Assembly (NCBI RefSeq): GCF_017874615.1
Contig: NZ_JAGIKV010000004.1
Coordinates: 62,001 to 126,000, forward strand
DNA from: Paenibacillus xylanexedens
GTDB lineage: Bacteria > Bacillota > Bacilli > Paenibacillales > Paenibacillaceae
Direction of reading: 5' to 3'
Length of the DNA stretch: 64,000 bases
The position numbers and the translations under genes were made by a program. Position 1 is the first letter of the stretch; each line of letters starts with the position of its first letter. The notes under the pieces were generated by a model that saw only the letters and a program-made list of their open reading frames with translations, was not told the origin of the DNA and ran no database searches. Below, in pieces: positions 28,425 through 37,636 of the stretch.

Positions 28425-29744
28425 TCATCTCCTTGCAAATTCAAGAATCAAACGTTCCTGTACTTCACTTAAAGTGACTTTCTCGTCGACTTTCTGCTTG
28501 GTAAAGTTCCATATACTATCAATCTGGTCTATCGATTCATCTATGGCTGCATTTGATCCCCGCTGGTAAGCCCCAATATTGATCAAATCTTCCGATTCTT
28601 TGTACACAGCCATCAAACGTTTCATATTATTAACGGCTTCCAACTGCTCTTCCGGAGCAATATCCTTCATAACACGACTTATGCTGGCTAACACATCAAT
28701 CGCTGGAAAATGACCTTTATTTGCAATGGATCGATTTAACACAATGTGCCCATCCAGAATACCCCTTACCGCATCCGCGATCGGTTCATTCATGTCATCC
28801 CCATCGACCAGAACGGTGTAAAAGGCTGTAATCGAACCGGTAGGTCCTGTACCCGCCCGTTCAAGCAGTTTGGGCAAACTTGCAAATACCGATGGCGTAT
28901 ATCCTCTCATTGCCGGAGGTTCACCCACGGCCAGACCAACTTCCCTTTGTGCCATCGCATATCGGGTTACCGAATCCATCATGAGCATCACGTTCATTCC
29001 ACGATCTCGGAAATACTCTGCAATAGTGGTTGCGATAACCGCTCCCTTAATCCGAATCAGGGCAGGCTGATCTGAAGTTGCAACAATGACTACGGAACGT
29101 TCCAATCCTTCTGGACCCAGATCCCGTTCGATAAAGTCGCGAACCTCACGTCCACGTTCACCCACAAGCGCGATGACATTGACATCTGCTGCTGTATTGC
29201 GAGCAATCATGCCCATCAATGTACTCTTACCAACACCAGAACCGGCAAAAATACCTACACGCTGTCCCTTACCTACGGTCAGCAATCCGTCGATTGCTCT
29301 TACACCAACACCCATCGTTTCAAGTACACGCGGACGATCCATTGGATTAACCGGGGTATTGGAGGTAGAGTACATCGGCATTCTGGATGGAAGGAGGGAA
29401 CCGTCCAGCGGTTGTCCAAGTCCGTCCAATACTTTACCGAGCAATTCGGAGCCTACCTGAACACCGAGTGGTTTACCCGTACCTACTACATCACAACCAG
29501 GACCGATGGATTGAAGTTCACCCAGTGGCATAAGCAGCACTTTGTTATCTCGAAACCCAACAACTTCGGCCTGAAGAGGCTTGGCCGATTTCCCAGGATA
29601 GATATAACATACGTCACCGATACTAGCATCTGGCCCTTCTGACTCCACCATAAGACCAATGACCTGAGTAACTTTGCCGTTAATACGAACAGGATCGAAT
29701 TGGCGCAAATGTTCCATATATCGCTGTGAACTAAGAACCTTCAT
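28425..29744 (-). CDS. fliI: Flagellar export ATPase FliI
   Basis: F1-beta-like ATPase that energizes flagellar protein export. From the ATG at 29744 the protein has 439 residues: Walker A at 168-175 (GSGVGKST), Walker B with VMLMMDSVTR, and the conserved GEPPAMRGYTPSVFASLPKL motif. An upstream in-frame ATG at 29771 would overlap fliH by 41 bases; the inner start overlaps it by 14 and gives the length of B. subtilis FliI. Its partners FliH and FliJ are immediate neighbours. Confidence 0.95.
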   Translation of the reverse strand: MKVLSSQRYMEHLRQFDPVRINGKVTQVIGLMVESEGPDASIGDVCYIYPGKSAKPLQAEVVGFRDNKVLLMPLGELQSIGPGCDVVGTGKPLGVQVGSELLGKVLDGLGQPLDGSLLPSRMPMYSTSNTPVNPMDRPRVLETMGVGVRAIDGLLTVGKGQRVGIFAGSGVGKSTLMGMIARNTAADVNVIALVGERGREVRDFIERDLGPEGLERSVVIVATSDQPALIRIKGAVIATTIAEYFRDRGMNVMLMMDSVTRYAMAQREVGLAVGEPPAMRGYTPSVFASLPKLLERAGTGPTGSITAFYTVLVDGDDMNEPIADAVRGILDGHIVLNRSIANKGHFPAIDVLASISRVMKDIAPEEQLEAVNNMKRLMAVYKESEDLINIGAYQRGSNAAIDESIDQIDSIWNFTKQKVDEKVTLSEVQERLILEFARR

Positions 29745-30594
29745 GTTGATTTCTTCGCTCCTCATCCTCAAGTGCTATGCGGACCAGTTCTTTTTTAATC
29801 TCAGCAAGCTGTGTATCAATTCTCGCATCTACACTTCCGAACGATGAACGAATGACACATCCCTTATCTTTGACCGTTGAATCAGGCAAAATCTGCAATT
29901 CTGCCTGAGAGTCAATGGACAGAGATAATTCTTCACGAGCTGCCTGTACAAATGTAAACTGATCAGGAGCCACACAAAGTGTAATTAAACCCTGCTCCCG
30001 TTTACGTGCCAAACTCTGACGAATCAGTTCCAATGTATGATCGGGTTCAATGGTAAGTTGCTTATCAATGACTTTCTCAGCGATCCCGCAAGCGAGCTCC
30101 ACGAGAAACGGTTCGGCTTCCTGAATGATCTGATCTTTAGCTACATAAGCTTCCTTGAGCACTTCCTGGGCTTCAATCATCATCTTTTCGATCTGTACCT
30201 GGAGATCCAGTTCAGCTTGTACTTTGCCTTCTTCAAAACCCTGTTGGAAACCTTGTGAACGAAGTGCTTCGGTCAGATGTTCATCCTGTTGTCGTTGTTC
30301 CTGCCACCAGCTATCGATCTGTTCACGGGCTTCTTGAAGCATGCGCTCTGCTTCTTCCGAAGCTTCACGTACTTGCTTTTCTGCAAACTCCTTGGCATCT
30401 TCCAGCATCTCTGCGGTGAGACGTTGTGTTTCTTCGTCCACGCGTGCTTGAAGCGTTTCAACTTCAGAACCTTCAGCACTCACACCATTTAATTCCGTTT
30501 CAGACTCTTCGGCACCACCATAATGATGATGATTCTCAAGTCTTTTACGGTCATCAACCGGTACATACTGGAAAGACTTAATCAAATTAGACAA
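29731..30594 (-). CDS. fliH: Flagellar export ATPase regulator FliH
   Basis: Binds FliI and links it to the C ring. The 287-residue product has a variable start, a long coiled coil rich in Glu/Gln (about 70-150), and a conserved C-terminal domain (EPFLVELACGIAEKVIDKQL then IRQSLARK and KGCVIRSSFGSVDARIDTQL). A TTG at 30594 has GAGGAG nine bases upstream; an ATG at 30603 directly abuts that site and is less likely. The start overlaps the fliG end by eight bases. Confidence 0.88.
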   Translation of the reverse strand: MSNLIKSFQYVPVDDRKRLENHHHYGGAEESETELNGVSAEGSEVETLQARVDEETQRLTAEMLEDAKEFAEKQVREASEEAERMLQEAREQIDSWWQEQRQQDEHLTEALRSQGFQQGFEEGKVQAELDLQVQIEKMMIEAQEVLKEAYVAKDQIIQEAEPFLVELACGIAEKVIDKQLTIEPDHTLELIRQSLARKREQGLITLCVAPDQFTFVQAAREELSLSIDSQAELQILPDSTVKDKGCVIRSSFGSVDARIDTQLAEIKKELVRIALEDEERRNQHEGS

Positions 30595-31603
30595 TGATAT
30601 CATCTCCTCCACCGCGTGCGATAATGATCTCACCGGCTTCTTCCAATCTGCGTATCGTTCCTACGATACGTGTCTGAGCTTCCTCAACATCACGCAATCG
30701 CACAGGCCCCATGAACTCCATCTCTTCTTTGAATGTTTCGGACATCCGCTTCGACATGTTCCGGAACACAGCATCCCGAACCTCTTCGCTTGCCACTTTG
30801 AGTGCCAGCTGCAAATCTGCGTTGTCGATATCCCGGATAATACGCTGAATCGAACGATCATCCACATTGACGATATCTTCGAATACAAACATGCGTTTTT
30901 TGATTTCCTCTGCAAGCTCTGGATCCTGAATCTCGAGCGAGTCCAAAATAGTACGTTCTGTACCCCGATCGACTCCGTTCAGAATCTGAACGATCGATTC
31001 GATACCACCCGCATTAGTGTAATCCTGCGTTACGGTAGAAGATAACTTCTGTTCCAGTACCCGTTCCACTTGAGAGATAACTTCTGGCGAAGTACTATCC
31101 ATAATTGCCACCCGGCGAGCGACATCTGCCTGTTTCTCTTGGGGCAAGGATGACAGAATCGCCGCAGCCTGTTCGAACTGAAGATAAGACAGAACCAGCG
31201 CGATCGTTTGCGGACTTTCATTCTGAATAAAGTTCAAGATTTGATTTGGATCCGCTTTGCGTGCAAAGTCAAACGGTCTGACTTGCAGCGTAGCTGTCAA
31301 ACGGTTAATGACTTCAAGTGCTTTCGAAGAACCCAGAGCTTTCTCCAGGATTTCTCTCGCATAATTGATACCGCCTTGAGAGATATATTCCTGCGCCAGA
31401 CAGATCTGGTGAAACTCGGCCATGATCATGTCCTTTTCGGAAGAGTCAACCTTGCGAACGTTGGCAATCTCCAACGTAAGTTGCTCAATCTCCTCATCAC
31501 GCAGATGTTTGAAGATCTGAGCCGATACTTCCGGACCTAATGTAATCAACAATATTGCTGCTTTTTGTCTTCCAGTCAAACCTTGACTGCTTGCCTTCGC
31601 CAA
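30587..31603 (-). CDS. fliG: Flagellar motor switch protein FliG
   Basis: Torque-generating rotor protein. Three helical domains in 338 residues: N-terminal with LTGRQKAAILLITLGPEVSA, middle with SPQTIALVLSYLQFEQAAAI, C-terminal with the torque helix (MFVFEDIVNVDDRSIQRIIR then DIDNADLQLALK). A TTG at 31603 with AGAGG eight bases upstream gives MAKASSQGLTGRQK and the length of B. subtilis FliG; the in-frame GTG three codons earlier has no proper spacing. Confidence 0.95.
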   Translation of the reverse strand: MAKASSQGLTGRQKAAILLITLGPEVSAQIFKHLRDEEIEQLTLEIANVRKVDSSEKDMIMAEFHQICLAQEYISQGGINYAREILEKALGSSKALEVINRLTATLQVRPFDFARKADPNQILNFIQNESPQTIALVLSYLQFEQAAAILSSLPQEKQADVARRVAIMDSTSPEVISQVERVLEQKLSSTVTQDYTNAGGIESIVQILNGVDRGTERTILDSLEIQDPELAEEIKKRMFVFEDIVNVDDRSIQRIIRDIDNADLQLALKVASEEVRDAVFRNMSKRMSETFKEEMEFMGPVRLRDVEEAQTRIVGTIRRLEEAGEIIIARGGGDDIIV

Positions 31604-31614
31604 TGCGTTCACCT

Positions 31615-33198
31615 CTATTCGTCAGCCAGCCATGTACGCAGCAGATTGACGAATTCGTCTGGCTTTTTCTTGGCCAAACTCTCCAATTGTTTGCGCACCT
31701 GACTTTCGTTCGTTACACTGTCCAGCGTAATGGACGGGAACTCTGTTGCTATTGGAAGAGGAATCTCTTCTTCTTCGACTTCGTTTTGTTTGCGGCGACG
31801 GCGTACTAACAAAATAACTACCGCTGCGATCAATGCCGCTATGAGTGCGCCTCCACCCCACATCATCGTTGAGGAAAGCTGGAAACCTGTATTGTCTGCA
31901 GAGGCAGTCTGGAATCCTTGTGACATGACTGAAACTTTCTTTGTCAGATCGGCGTCACTTATTAGAGTGCCTGAGTCTGCCAGTGAAGCACGAACAATGT
32001 TGACCAAAATGTTCTCAATTGCGTCCTGAACCGGTCCCTGTAATTCTGTTTCTCCATTCGGTGGTTCAACTGCAACGTTAATGGTTAAGTCTTTTACAGT
32101 ATACGGACTGGAAATAATATCCTTGGCGATTCGATTAACATCGTAGTTTATTGTGCTTGATGATTCTTCTGAGGTGGAGTTACCGGTTGCATCAGATGAT
32201 GGGTAACCCGGAACTTCCTCTTGTCCTGTGCCAGCAACACCACCTGTTGGGTTGCTTGCGCCAGTGTAGCTCTTTTGAATCTCCTGCACACTGATCTCGA
32301 TGCCTTTCATATTATCTACATCAACAGGTGTGACCAGATTTTCCTTACGTGTTTCTTTGTCAAAATTAAGCTTGGAGGCTACCAAAACATTAACTTTGTC
32401 TTCGCCTACAATCTGGGAAAGGAATTGCTTTACGTTATTGCGGACATCGTTTTCAAACTTTTTCTGTAATGCCATGTTCTCTTGAACTTCGGAAGACAAC
32501 CCGCCACTGCCACCTCGGGCAGTTGGAATCAATTCTGCTTCATCTGTGTTCGTAATTGTGATGTTCTCAACAGGCAGATTAGGAATTGCAGTCTTAACCA
32601 AGTTAAAGTAGCCATCTACCGCTGCCTGATTTGGGTGATAACCCGGTTTGAATTGGAGAGCTACCGATGCTGATGCTTTGTCTTGTTCTTCCAAACCAGC
32701 AAAAATGTTATCTTTCGGCATATTAACGAGTACTTTAGCATCCTGTATCCCTTGCATCCGCTGAAGTAACTGTTCAACTTCTCCGTTTATAGCGTTGTTG
32801 TACTTTACATCAAACTCTTTATCCGTCATCCCGATGGGGGATGATGACTCCTCGAATGACTTATACCCTAATGAACCATTCTGAATAATCCCTTGAGATC
32901 CAACATTCACCTTTGCAATTGCAACACTTGTACTCGGTACGGATATGGTCTTGCCATCTGAACTTAATTTGTATGGAATGCTAGATGAATCGAGATAACT
33001 GATCACGCCCGCTGAATCACTTGCATTCAAATCTGTAAAAGCAACTTCATATTCCGTTTTGGACAATTGCATCGTGAGTACAACAGCAGCCAAAATCAGG
33101 AACAGGAAGGTGGATATAAATAATACTTTTTGCTTTTTGCTAAAACTATTCCAATACTGGGATGCCTTATCCCTGTACTGGGCGATTCTCTCATTCAC
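31615..33198 (-). CDS. fliF: Flagellar MS-ring protein FliF
   Basis: Builds the membrane ring of the basal body. 527 residues: N-terminal helix (about 25-45), ring-building motifs with EVAFTDLNASDSAGVISYLD, a large extracytoplasmic region, second helix (about 437-457), and a C-terminal cytoplasmic tail with the FliG-binding end (VRKQLESLAKKKPDEFVNLL then RTWLADE). GTG start with GGGGTGA upstream. Followed 12 bases later by fliG. Confidence 0.97.
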   Translation of the reverse strand: MNERIAQYRDKASQYWNSFSKKQKVLFISTFLFLILAAVVLTMQLSKTEYEVAFTDLNASDSAGVISYLDSSSIPYKLSSDGKTISVPSTSVAIAKVNVGSQGIIQNGSLGYKSFEESSSPIGMTDKEFDVKYNNAINGEVEQLLQRMQGIQDAKVLVNMPKDNIFAGLEEQDKASASVALQFKPGYHPNQAAVDGYFNLVKTAIPNLPVENITITNTDEAELIPTARGGSGGLSSEVQENMALQKKFENDVRNNVKQFLSQIVGEDKVNVLVASKLNFDKETRKENLVTPVDVDNMKGIEISVQEIQKSYTGASNPTGGVAGTGQEEVPGYPSSDATGNSTSEESSSTINYDVNRIAKDIISSPYTVKDLTINVAVEPPNGETELQGPVQDAIENILVNIVRASLADSGTLISDADLTKKVSVMSQGFQTASADNTGFQLSSTMMWGGGALIAALIAAVVILLVRRRRKQNEVEEEEIPLPIATEFPSITLDSVTNESQVRKQLESLAKKKPDEFVNLLRTWLADE

Positions 33199-33335
33199 TC
33201 TGTCACCCCATCCGAAACTTTGCTTAGTCTGTCCTTACTCAACCCTGGCCGTTTCATAGGTTGACGATCAGGAGCAGCATCGCAGCTGCTTTGTTGTAAT
33301 GATCAGCGCTATTATCGAAGCGCAAGTAGGTTATT

Positions 33336-33647
33336 TTATAACTGCGTTCGCATAACTTCCTGGTATGCTTCGACCACTTTGTTTCGGACTTGAGTTGTGA
33401 GTTGTAGACTTAACAAGGCCTGTTCTGAAGCAATCATCACTTGATCCACATTCGCTTTGCCGACCAAAAATTGATTCGACATTTCATGCGATTGAGCCTC
33501 CTGTGCTGCGACGGACCCTAATGCATTCTGTAAGTATGTACCGAAGCTCTGAATGGTTTCGGCTGGTGTAGAAGGCTTACTTTCGGTTGCACTCTTCATC
33601 TGTAGCGGTTGTATCCCCTGAGTGCTAAACATGTTGTTCTGAATCAT
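33336..33647 (-). CDS. fliE: Hook-basal body complex protein FliE
   Basis: Junction protein between MS ring and rod. 103 residues with the conserved end QSHEMSNQFLVGKANVDQVM then IASEQALLSLQLTTQVRNKV, typical of FliE. No signal peptide, as expected for a type III export substrate. It lies between flgC and fliF with a 137-base gap to fliF. Confidence 0.95.
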   Translation of the reverse strand: MIQNNMFSTQGIQPLQMKSATESKPSTPAETIQSFGTYLQNALGSVAAQEAQSHEMSNQFLVGKANVDQVMIASEQALLSLQLTTQVRNKVVEAYQEVMRTQL

Positions 33648-33705
33648 TAATGTCCCTCCCCTTCATCCCTGGTTTGTTTATTTCGTATTTTTATTTCAAA
33701 ACAGA

Positions 33706-34155
33706 TTATCTTCCAATCTCCAAAGCTTTGGAGATCATCGCTTTGGTTGAATTCAGTGCTGTTACGTTTGCTTCATAGGAACGCGAAGCAGAGATCATGT
33801 CGACCATTTCTTTCGCAATATCCACATTAGGCATATATACATATCCTTCTGCGTTGGCATCCGGATGAGAAGGGTCATACACAGGCTTCAAAGGTGACTG
33901 ATCCTCGCGAATCTCCGTTACTCTTACGCCATCTCCTGAACCGCTACCTCTCATCTGATTTTGCAGCATCGTACCAAATGACGTTTTATTCGGCTCAAGC
34001 ACAACCATTTTACGTTTGTAAGGGACCGCTTCACCATTGGATACGCTCGCGCGCGTCGTCTCTGCGTTGGCAATGTTGGAAGATATAACGTCCATCCGCA
34101 ACCGTTGGGCTGTCAGAGCTGAGCTACTGATACTAAAACTATTACTAATGTTCAA
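33706..34155 (-). CDS. flgC: Proximal rod protein FlgC
   Basis: Proximal rod subunit. 149 residues with the rod-family N-terminal motif (SSALTAQRLRMDVISSNIAN) and C-terminal motif (MVDMISASRSYEANVTALNS). ATG start six bases after the flgB stop. Confidence 0.96.
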   Translation of the reverse strand: MNISNSFSISSSALTAQRLRMDVISSNIANAETTRASVSNGEAVPYKRKMVVLEPNKTSFGTMLQNQMRGSGSGDGVRVTEIREDQSPLKPVYDPSHPDANAEGYVYMPNVDIAKEMVDMISASRSYEANVTALNSTKAMISKALEIGR

Positions 34156-34161
34156 TTTAGG

Positions 34162-34569
34162 TTATCTCCCTTCCACGCCAACACGCATGATTTTAATTTG
34201 TTCGTTCACTTGCTGAATATAAGCGTTATAACGCAACTGATTCTCCGCCAGAAGACTCATTTCTCTGTCTATATCGACATTGTTTTCGTTGTTATTCATG
34301 GAGGTTGACTGGTCCATATTAACTACTGGCGTTGGTACGGAAGAGGAAGGACCTATGACAAAATGCCTTGCATCAGTTACTTTACCCTTAAGAACAGGCA
34401 TATCTCCATTCATTTGCCCTTGCAGCATTTCTTCAAAAGAAACGTCCGAGCGCTTGAAATACGGGGTATCGGCGTTCGCGATGTTGTCAGCAATCGTTCG
34501 TTGTCTGATATTGGACGCATCGAGTGCACCTTGCAATCTTTTAAAGCTGATATCGTTTAAAAGATTCAC
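34162..34569 (-). CDS. flgB: Proximal rod protein FlgB (first gene of the flagellar operon)
   Basis: First rod protein. 135 residues with FKRLQGALDASNIRQRTIAD then NIANADTPYFKRSDV at the N-terminus and the rod-type C-terminal MSLLAENQLRYNAYIQQVNE. GGAGGGGG upstream of the start. It heads the operon running to position 2876. The upstream 981 bases have no gene; a bidirectional terminator at 34748-34786 isolates it from hslU. Confidence 0.96.
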   Translation of the reverse strand: MNLLNDISFKRLQGALDASNIRQRTIADNIANADTPYFKRSDVSFEEMLQGQMNGDMPVLKGKVTDARHFVIGPSSSVPTPVVNMDQSTSMNNNENNVDIDREMSLLAENQLRYNAYIQQVNEQIKIMRVGVEGR

Positions 34570-34594
34570 AATCCCCCTCCTCTCTTTAGAAGTT

Positions 34595-34621
34595 ATGGAA
34601 AAAGATTGAATCTTTTTCCAT
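34595..34621 (-). promoter_or_regulatory. Perfect hairpin in the flgB 5' untranslated region
   Basis: ATGGAAAAAGAT and ATCTTTTTCCAT form a perfect 12-bp inverted repeat with a TGA loop, about 26 bases upstream of the flgB start. It has no U-tract after it, so it is not a normal terminator. It could affect stability or translation of the flagellar operon message, or be a protein operator. Confidence 0.5.
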
Positions 34622-34747
34622 GAAAATTCTTATGTTTTTTTCGACAAAAACATTCGTCTTTACACGGTTTTCTAGGACTTAAGTAGAATTAACTCTGATG
34701 TTGTCGTATAACATAAGTTTCTTCGAGTTTGGGATTTATTACAATAA

Positions 34748-34786
34748 GAAAAAAGCCCTATCTTTTCTGAAAGACAGGGCTTTTTG
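34748..34786 (-). terminator. Bidirectional rho-independent terminator downstream of hslU
   Basis: GCCCT-A-TCTTT pairs with AAAGA-C-AGGGC around a four-base loop. Runs of T follow on both strands (TTTTTT on minus, TTTTTG on plus). It would stop minus-strand transcripts coming from hslVU or from the gap before flgB. Confidence 0.8.
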
Positions 34787-35030
34787 TGTATTTTCTGCAA
34801 ATTATGAATTTTTTCGTAAATGTTGGGGCCCAAAACAAAAGTATGTTAATACTCTCCCTGATTGTTCTTAAACATTCTTAAAATAAAAAAAAAATTTCGA
34901 GTCTCAACATGAGCTTATAACGCCCGTAATTATGTATATTTCCGAATATTTCATCGTTGATAATGTTAGAATTTTTTGCCGTCATACTAAGGGTTTAAGG
35001 ACAATATCATAGGTATACATACAAAGCTGT

Positions 35031-35060
35031 ATATTAATCAATTGACAAGTTATCTTTCAA
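35031..35060 (-). promoter_or_regulatory. Possible SigA promoter inside the hslU-flgB gap
   Basis: Minus-strand TTGAAA (35055-35060) and TAATAT (35031-35036) are separated by 18 bases. Transcription from about 35024 would meet the terminator at 34786-34748 after about 275 bases with no reading frame. Confidence 0.3.
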
Positions 35061-35550
35061 GAATGAAGAAAACTCGTCTTGCCCACACAACACTTTCTTA
35101 ACAATTAAGTGGGGTCTATATATTTTAATTTTAAGAAAACAATTAGTGACTTCAAACTTTTCAACAATTCATCATTTTGCGCATTTACGCAAAATTTACC
35201 AATCTGTCGACTAAACCGATGACCAGACTTGGAATAAGGAAAATTCTTTTAATGGGAATCATTGGGTATGGAATGGAAGAATAACTACCACTCCGATAGG
35301 TTTTAACTCCGTATACATGCGGCACAAGTCCTAGGTTTTGTCGATCCGTATAACAACCCCATATCTTTTATCGGTTGTAACATCAAAATCCTTTAGATAG
35401 AAACAAAAATAAACGATATGCGTTAAGTTAGAGGGCCTTTGTGATTCGCTAAAGGATTGCTTGCCTTTGTGGATCACACAAATGTTCTCTACTCTCTTGC
35501 ATACCGTTCATTTCTAGCATCATTTTAACAACTACATTGCTAGCCGCATG

Positions 35551-36951
35551 TTACAGGATATACTGGCTCAAATCACGATCAAGCGCAATATCATTTAATT
35601 TCTCCCGGACATACTCCGGAGTGATCACCATACGTTCCAGTGTAAGCTCAGGTGCCTCAAAGGATAAATCCTCCAAAAGCTTTTCAAGAATCGTATGCAA
35701 TCGACGTGCACCTATATTTTCTGTATTTTGATTGACGGATTCAGCCAATTTGGCAATCTCGCGAATGGCCTCATCCGAGAACTCAATCTCAATATTCTCT
35801 GTCCGCAACAGATCAACATACTGCTTGGTCAGTGCATTTTGGGGTTCAGTCAGAATGGATACAAACTCCTCCAGTGTTAGACTGCTTAGTTCCACACGAA
35901 TTGGGAAGCGTCCCTGAAGCTCAGGAATCAGATCAGAGGGTTTGGCGACGTGGAATGCGCCAGCTGCCATAAACAGAATATAATCCGTTTTGACAGGGCC
36001 ATATTTCGTCATTACTGTAGAGCCCTCTACGATAGGCAGTATGTCACGTTGCACACCCTCACGGGATACATCAGGACCACTACCGCGTCCTTGACTGGCA
36101 ACCTTGTCGATTTCATCTATGAAAATGATACCTGTCTGTTCCGCCCGGCGAATGGACTCTTGGGTAACATCATCCATGTCAATCAATTTCCCTGCTTCTT
36201 CCTGGATCAACACTTTGCGAGCTTCTTTGATGGCGAGCTTGCGCTTTTTCGTACGACGAGGTAAGAGGCTGCCAAACATCTCCTGCATGTTCATGCCCAT
36301 CTGATCATTACCTTGTCCAGCGAACATGTCCATCATGTTAGGCGCAGTGTCTTCGACATCAATCTCAATGATGTCATCCTCCAACTTGCCGGACAACAGA
36401 TCAAACTTGATCTTACGGCGGCGTTCGGCAACCCCAGTATCCGGTTCTGGCTCATCCTGTTCCTGAACGTTGTTGCCATTATTACCAAAGATCATCTCAA
36501 AGGGATTACGCTGACTCTTGGACTTAGACTGTGAAGGAGCCAAAATATGTACAATTCGCTCATTGGCAGCTTCTTCAGCTTTGTCTTTCACTTTTTCAGT
36601 CCGCTCCAGCTTCACCATCCGCAGTGATGTCTCAATTAGATCACGCACCATCGATTCAACGTCACGACCAACGTAACCTACTTCAGTGAACTTGGTAGCT
36701 TCCACTTTCACAAATGGCGCACCTACCAGTTTAGCGAGGCGTCGGGCGATTTCCGTTTTACCCACACCGGTAGGTCCAATCATCAAGATATTTTTAGGCA
36801 CAATGTCGTCCTGAGTGTGCTCAGGCAAAAGGCTACGCCGATAACGATTACGAAGGGCTACGGCTACCGATTTTTTAGCTTTCTTTTGACCTACAATATA
36901 CTTGTCAAGCTCTGCAACAATCTGTCTCGGTGTTAGCGCTTGAGTATTCAT
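35551..36951 (-). CDS. hslU: ATPase subunit HslU (ClpY) of the HslUV protease
   Basis: AAA+ unfoldase that feeds substrates to HslV. 466 residues: N-terminal [20 protein letters not shown], Walker A in [16 protein letters not shown], intermediate I domain (about 110-240), Walker B in [12 protein letters not shown], and the C-terminal arginine finger/sensor region ending with DRDLSQYIL, whose tail inserts into HslV. ATG with GGGAGG. It follows hslV by 116 bases. Confidence 0.97.
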   Translation of the reverse strand: MNTQALTPRQIVAELDKYIVGQKKAKKSVAVALRNRYRRSLLPEHTQDDIVPKNILMIGPTGVGKTEIARRLAKLVGAPFVKVEATKFTEVGYVGRDVESMVRDLIETSLRMVKLERTEKVKDKAEEAANERIVHILAPSQSKSKSQRNPFEMIFGNNGNNVQEQDEPEPDTGVAERRRKIKFDLLSGKLEDDIIEIDVEDTAPNMMDMFAGQGNDQMGMNMQEMFGSLLPRRTKKRKLAIKEARKVLIQEEAGKLIDMDDVTQESIRRAEQTGIIFIDEIDKVASQGRGSGPDVSREGVQRDILPIVEGSTVMTKYGPVKTDYILFMAAGAFHVAKPSDLIPELQGRFPIRVELSSLTLEEFVSILTEPQNALTKQYVDLLRTENIEIEFSDEAIREIAKLAESVNQNTENIGARRLHTILEKLLEDLSFEAPELTLERMVITPEYVREKLNDIALDRDLSQYIL

Positions 36952-37020
36952 ATTGCTTCCCTCCTACCAGTATGTTGAATTTATTTTACCTAACAAGGAC
37001 AAAGAATCCCCTAGACGTCC

Positions 37021-37047
37021 TGGAGCAGATTACAGAATCATGCTCCA
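37021..37047 (-). other. Stable hairpin in the hslV-hslU intergenic region
   Basis: TGGAGCA pairs with TGCTCCA and an inner GATT with AATC. No U-tract follows, so it may act in mRNA processing or stability rather than termination. Confidence 0.45.
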
Positions 37048-37067
37048 CTACGGGAGATTTCTTTGGC

Positions 37068-37610
37068 TTATAACTCTTCTACAATAATATTATTATTGGT
37101 ATATACACATAGCTCCGAGGCAATCTGAAGTGATTCACGCGCAATATCTTTCGCTTCCAGGTTTACTGCATGACGTTTCAACGCACGCGCAGCAGATAAG
37201 GCAAAGTTTCCACCTGATCCGATAGCAATAACGTCATCATCCGGTTCGATAATCTCCCCGCCGCCTGAAATGAGCAGCATCCCTGATTTGTCCATCACAA
37301 TCAACAGTGCCTCAAGCTTACGCAAGATCCGATCCTGACGCCAATCCTTGGCAAGCTCTACAGCAGCACGCTGCAAGTTACCATGGTGCTCCTCCAGCTT
37401 ACCTTCGAATTTCTCAAACAGGGTGATCGCATCCGCCACAGAACCAGCAAAGCCAGCAACAACCTGTCCGCGGTACAAACGTCTCACCTTCTTGGCTGTA
37501 TTCTTCATCACAACACTTTGGCCCATGGTCACCTGACCATCTCCTGCGATTGCAGCCTTACCATTATGACGAACAGCACAGATCGTTGTAGCATGAAATG
37601 ACATATCCAT
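37068..37610 (-). CDS. hslV: Peptidase subunit HslV (ClpQ)
   Basis: Proteasome-beta-like peptidase. The start reads [21 protein letters not shown]. subtilis-type ClpQ proteins have a few residues before the HATTI motif and use an N-terminal serine as nucleophile instead of the usual threonine. The ATG at 37610 has GGAGG 11 bases upstream and gives Met-Asp-Met-Ser; the ATG at 37604 would expose Ser after Met removal but has a 17-base spacing. [14 protein letters not shown] and the [15 protein letters not shown] segment are family motifs. 180 residues. Confidence 0.95.
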   Translation of the reverse strand: MDMSFHATTICAVRHNGKAAIAGDGQVTMGQSVVMKNTAKKVRRLYRGQVVAGFAGSVADAITLFEKFEGKLEEHHGNLQRAAVELAKDWRQDRILRKLEALLIVMDKSGMLLISGGGEIIEPDDDVIAIGSGGNFALSAARALKRHAVNLEAKDIARESLQIASELCVYTNNNIIVEEL

Positions 37611-37636
37611 GATATCAGCATCCTCCCACGAATAAT

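Larger units (their letters stand above)
34570..35550. other. 981-bp AT-rich non-coding gap between hslU and flgB
   Basis: No convincing reading frame occurs on either strand. Contents seen: a perfect 12-bp stem with three-base loop at 34595-34621, a bidirectional terminator at 34748-34786, a possible minus-strand promoter at 35031-35060, and an 8-bp stem ATTTTGCG/CGCAAAAT at 35174-35195. In B. subtilis codY occupies this place. The promoter(s) of the flagellar operon must lie here, probably between 34622 and 34747, where I see only a weak extended -10 (TGTTATAC) and no SigD consensus. Confidence 0.7.

Noticed and set aside
34622..34747. SigD-type promoter upstream of flgB
   Set aside because: No TAAA-N15-GCCGATAT match was found; only a weak extended -10 is visible.
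35435..35480. Short direct repeat GCCTTTGTG with WGATC context
   Set aside because: Only two imperfect copies in AT-rich DNA; no supporting structure.
34570..35550. Possible decayed codY in the gap before flgB
   Set aside because: No stretch resembling CodY (such as its N-terminal helix or C-terminal helix-turn-helix) was found in any frame on the minus strand by eye.
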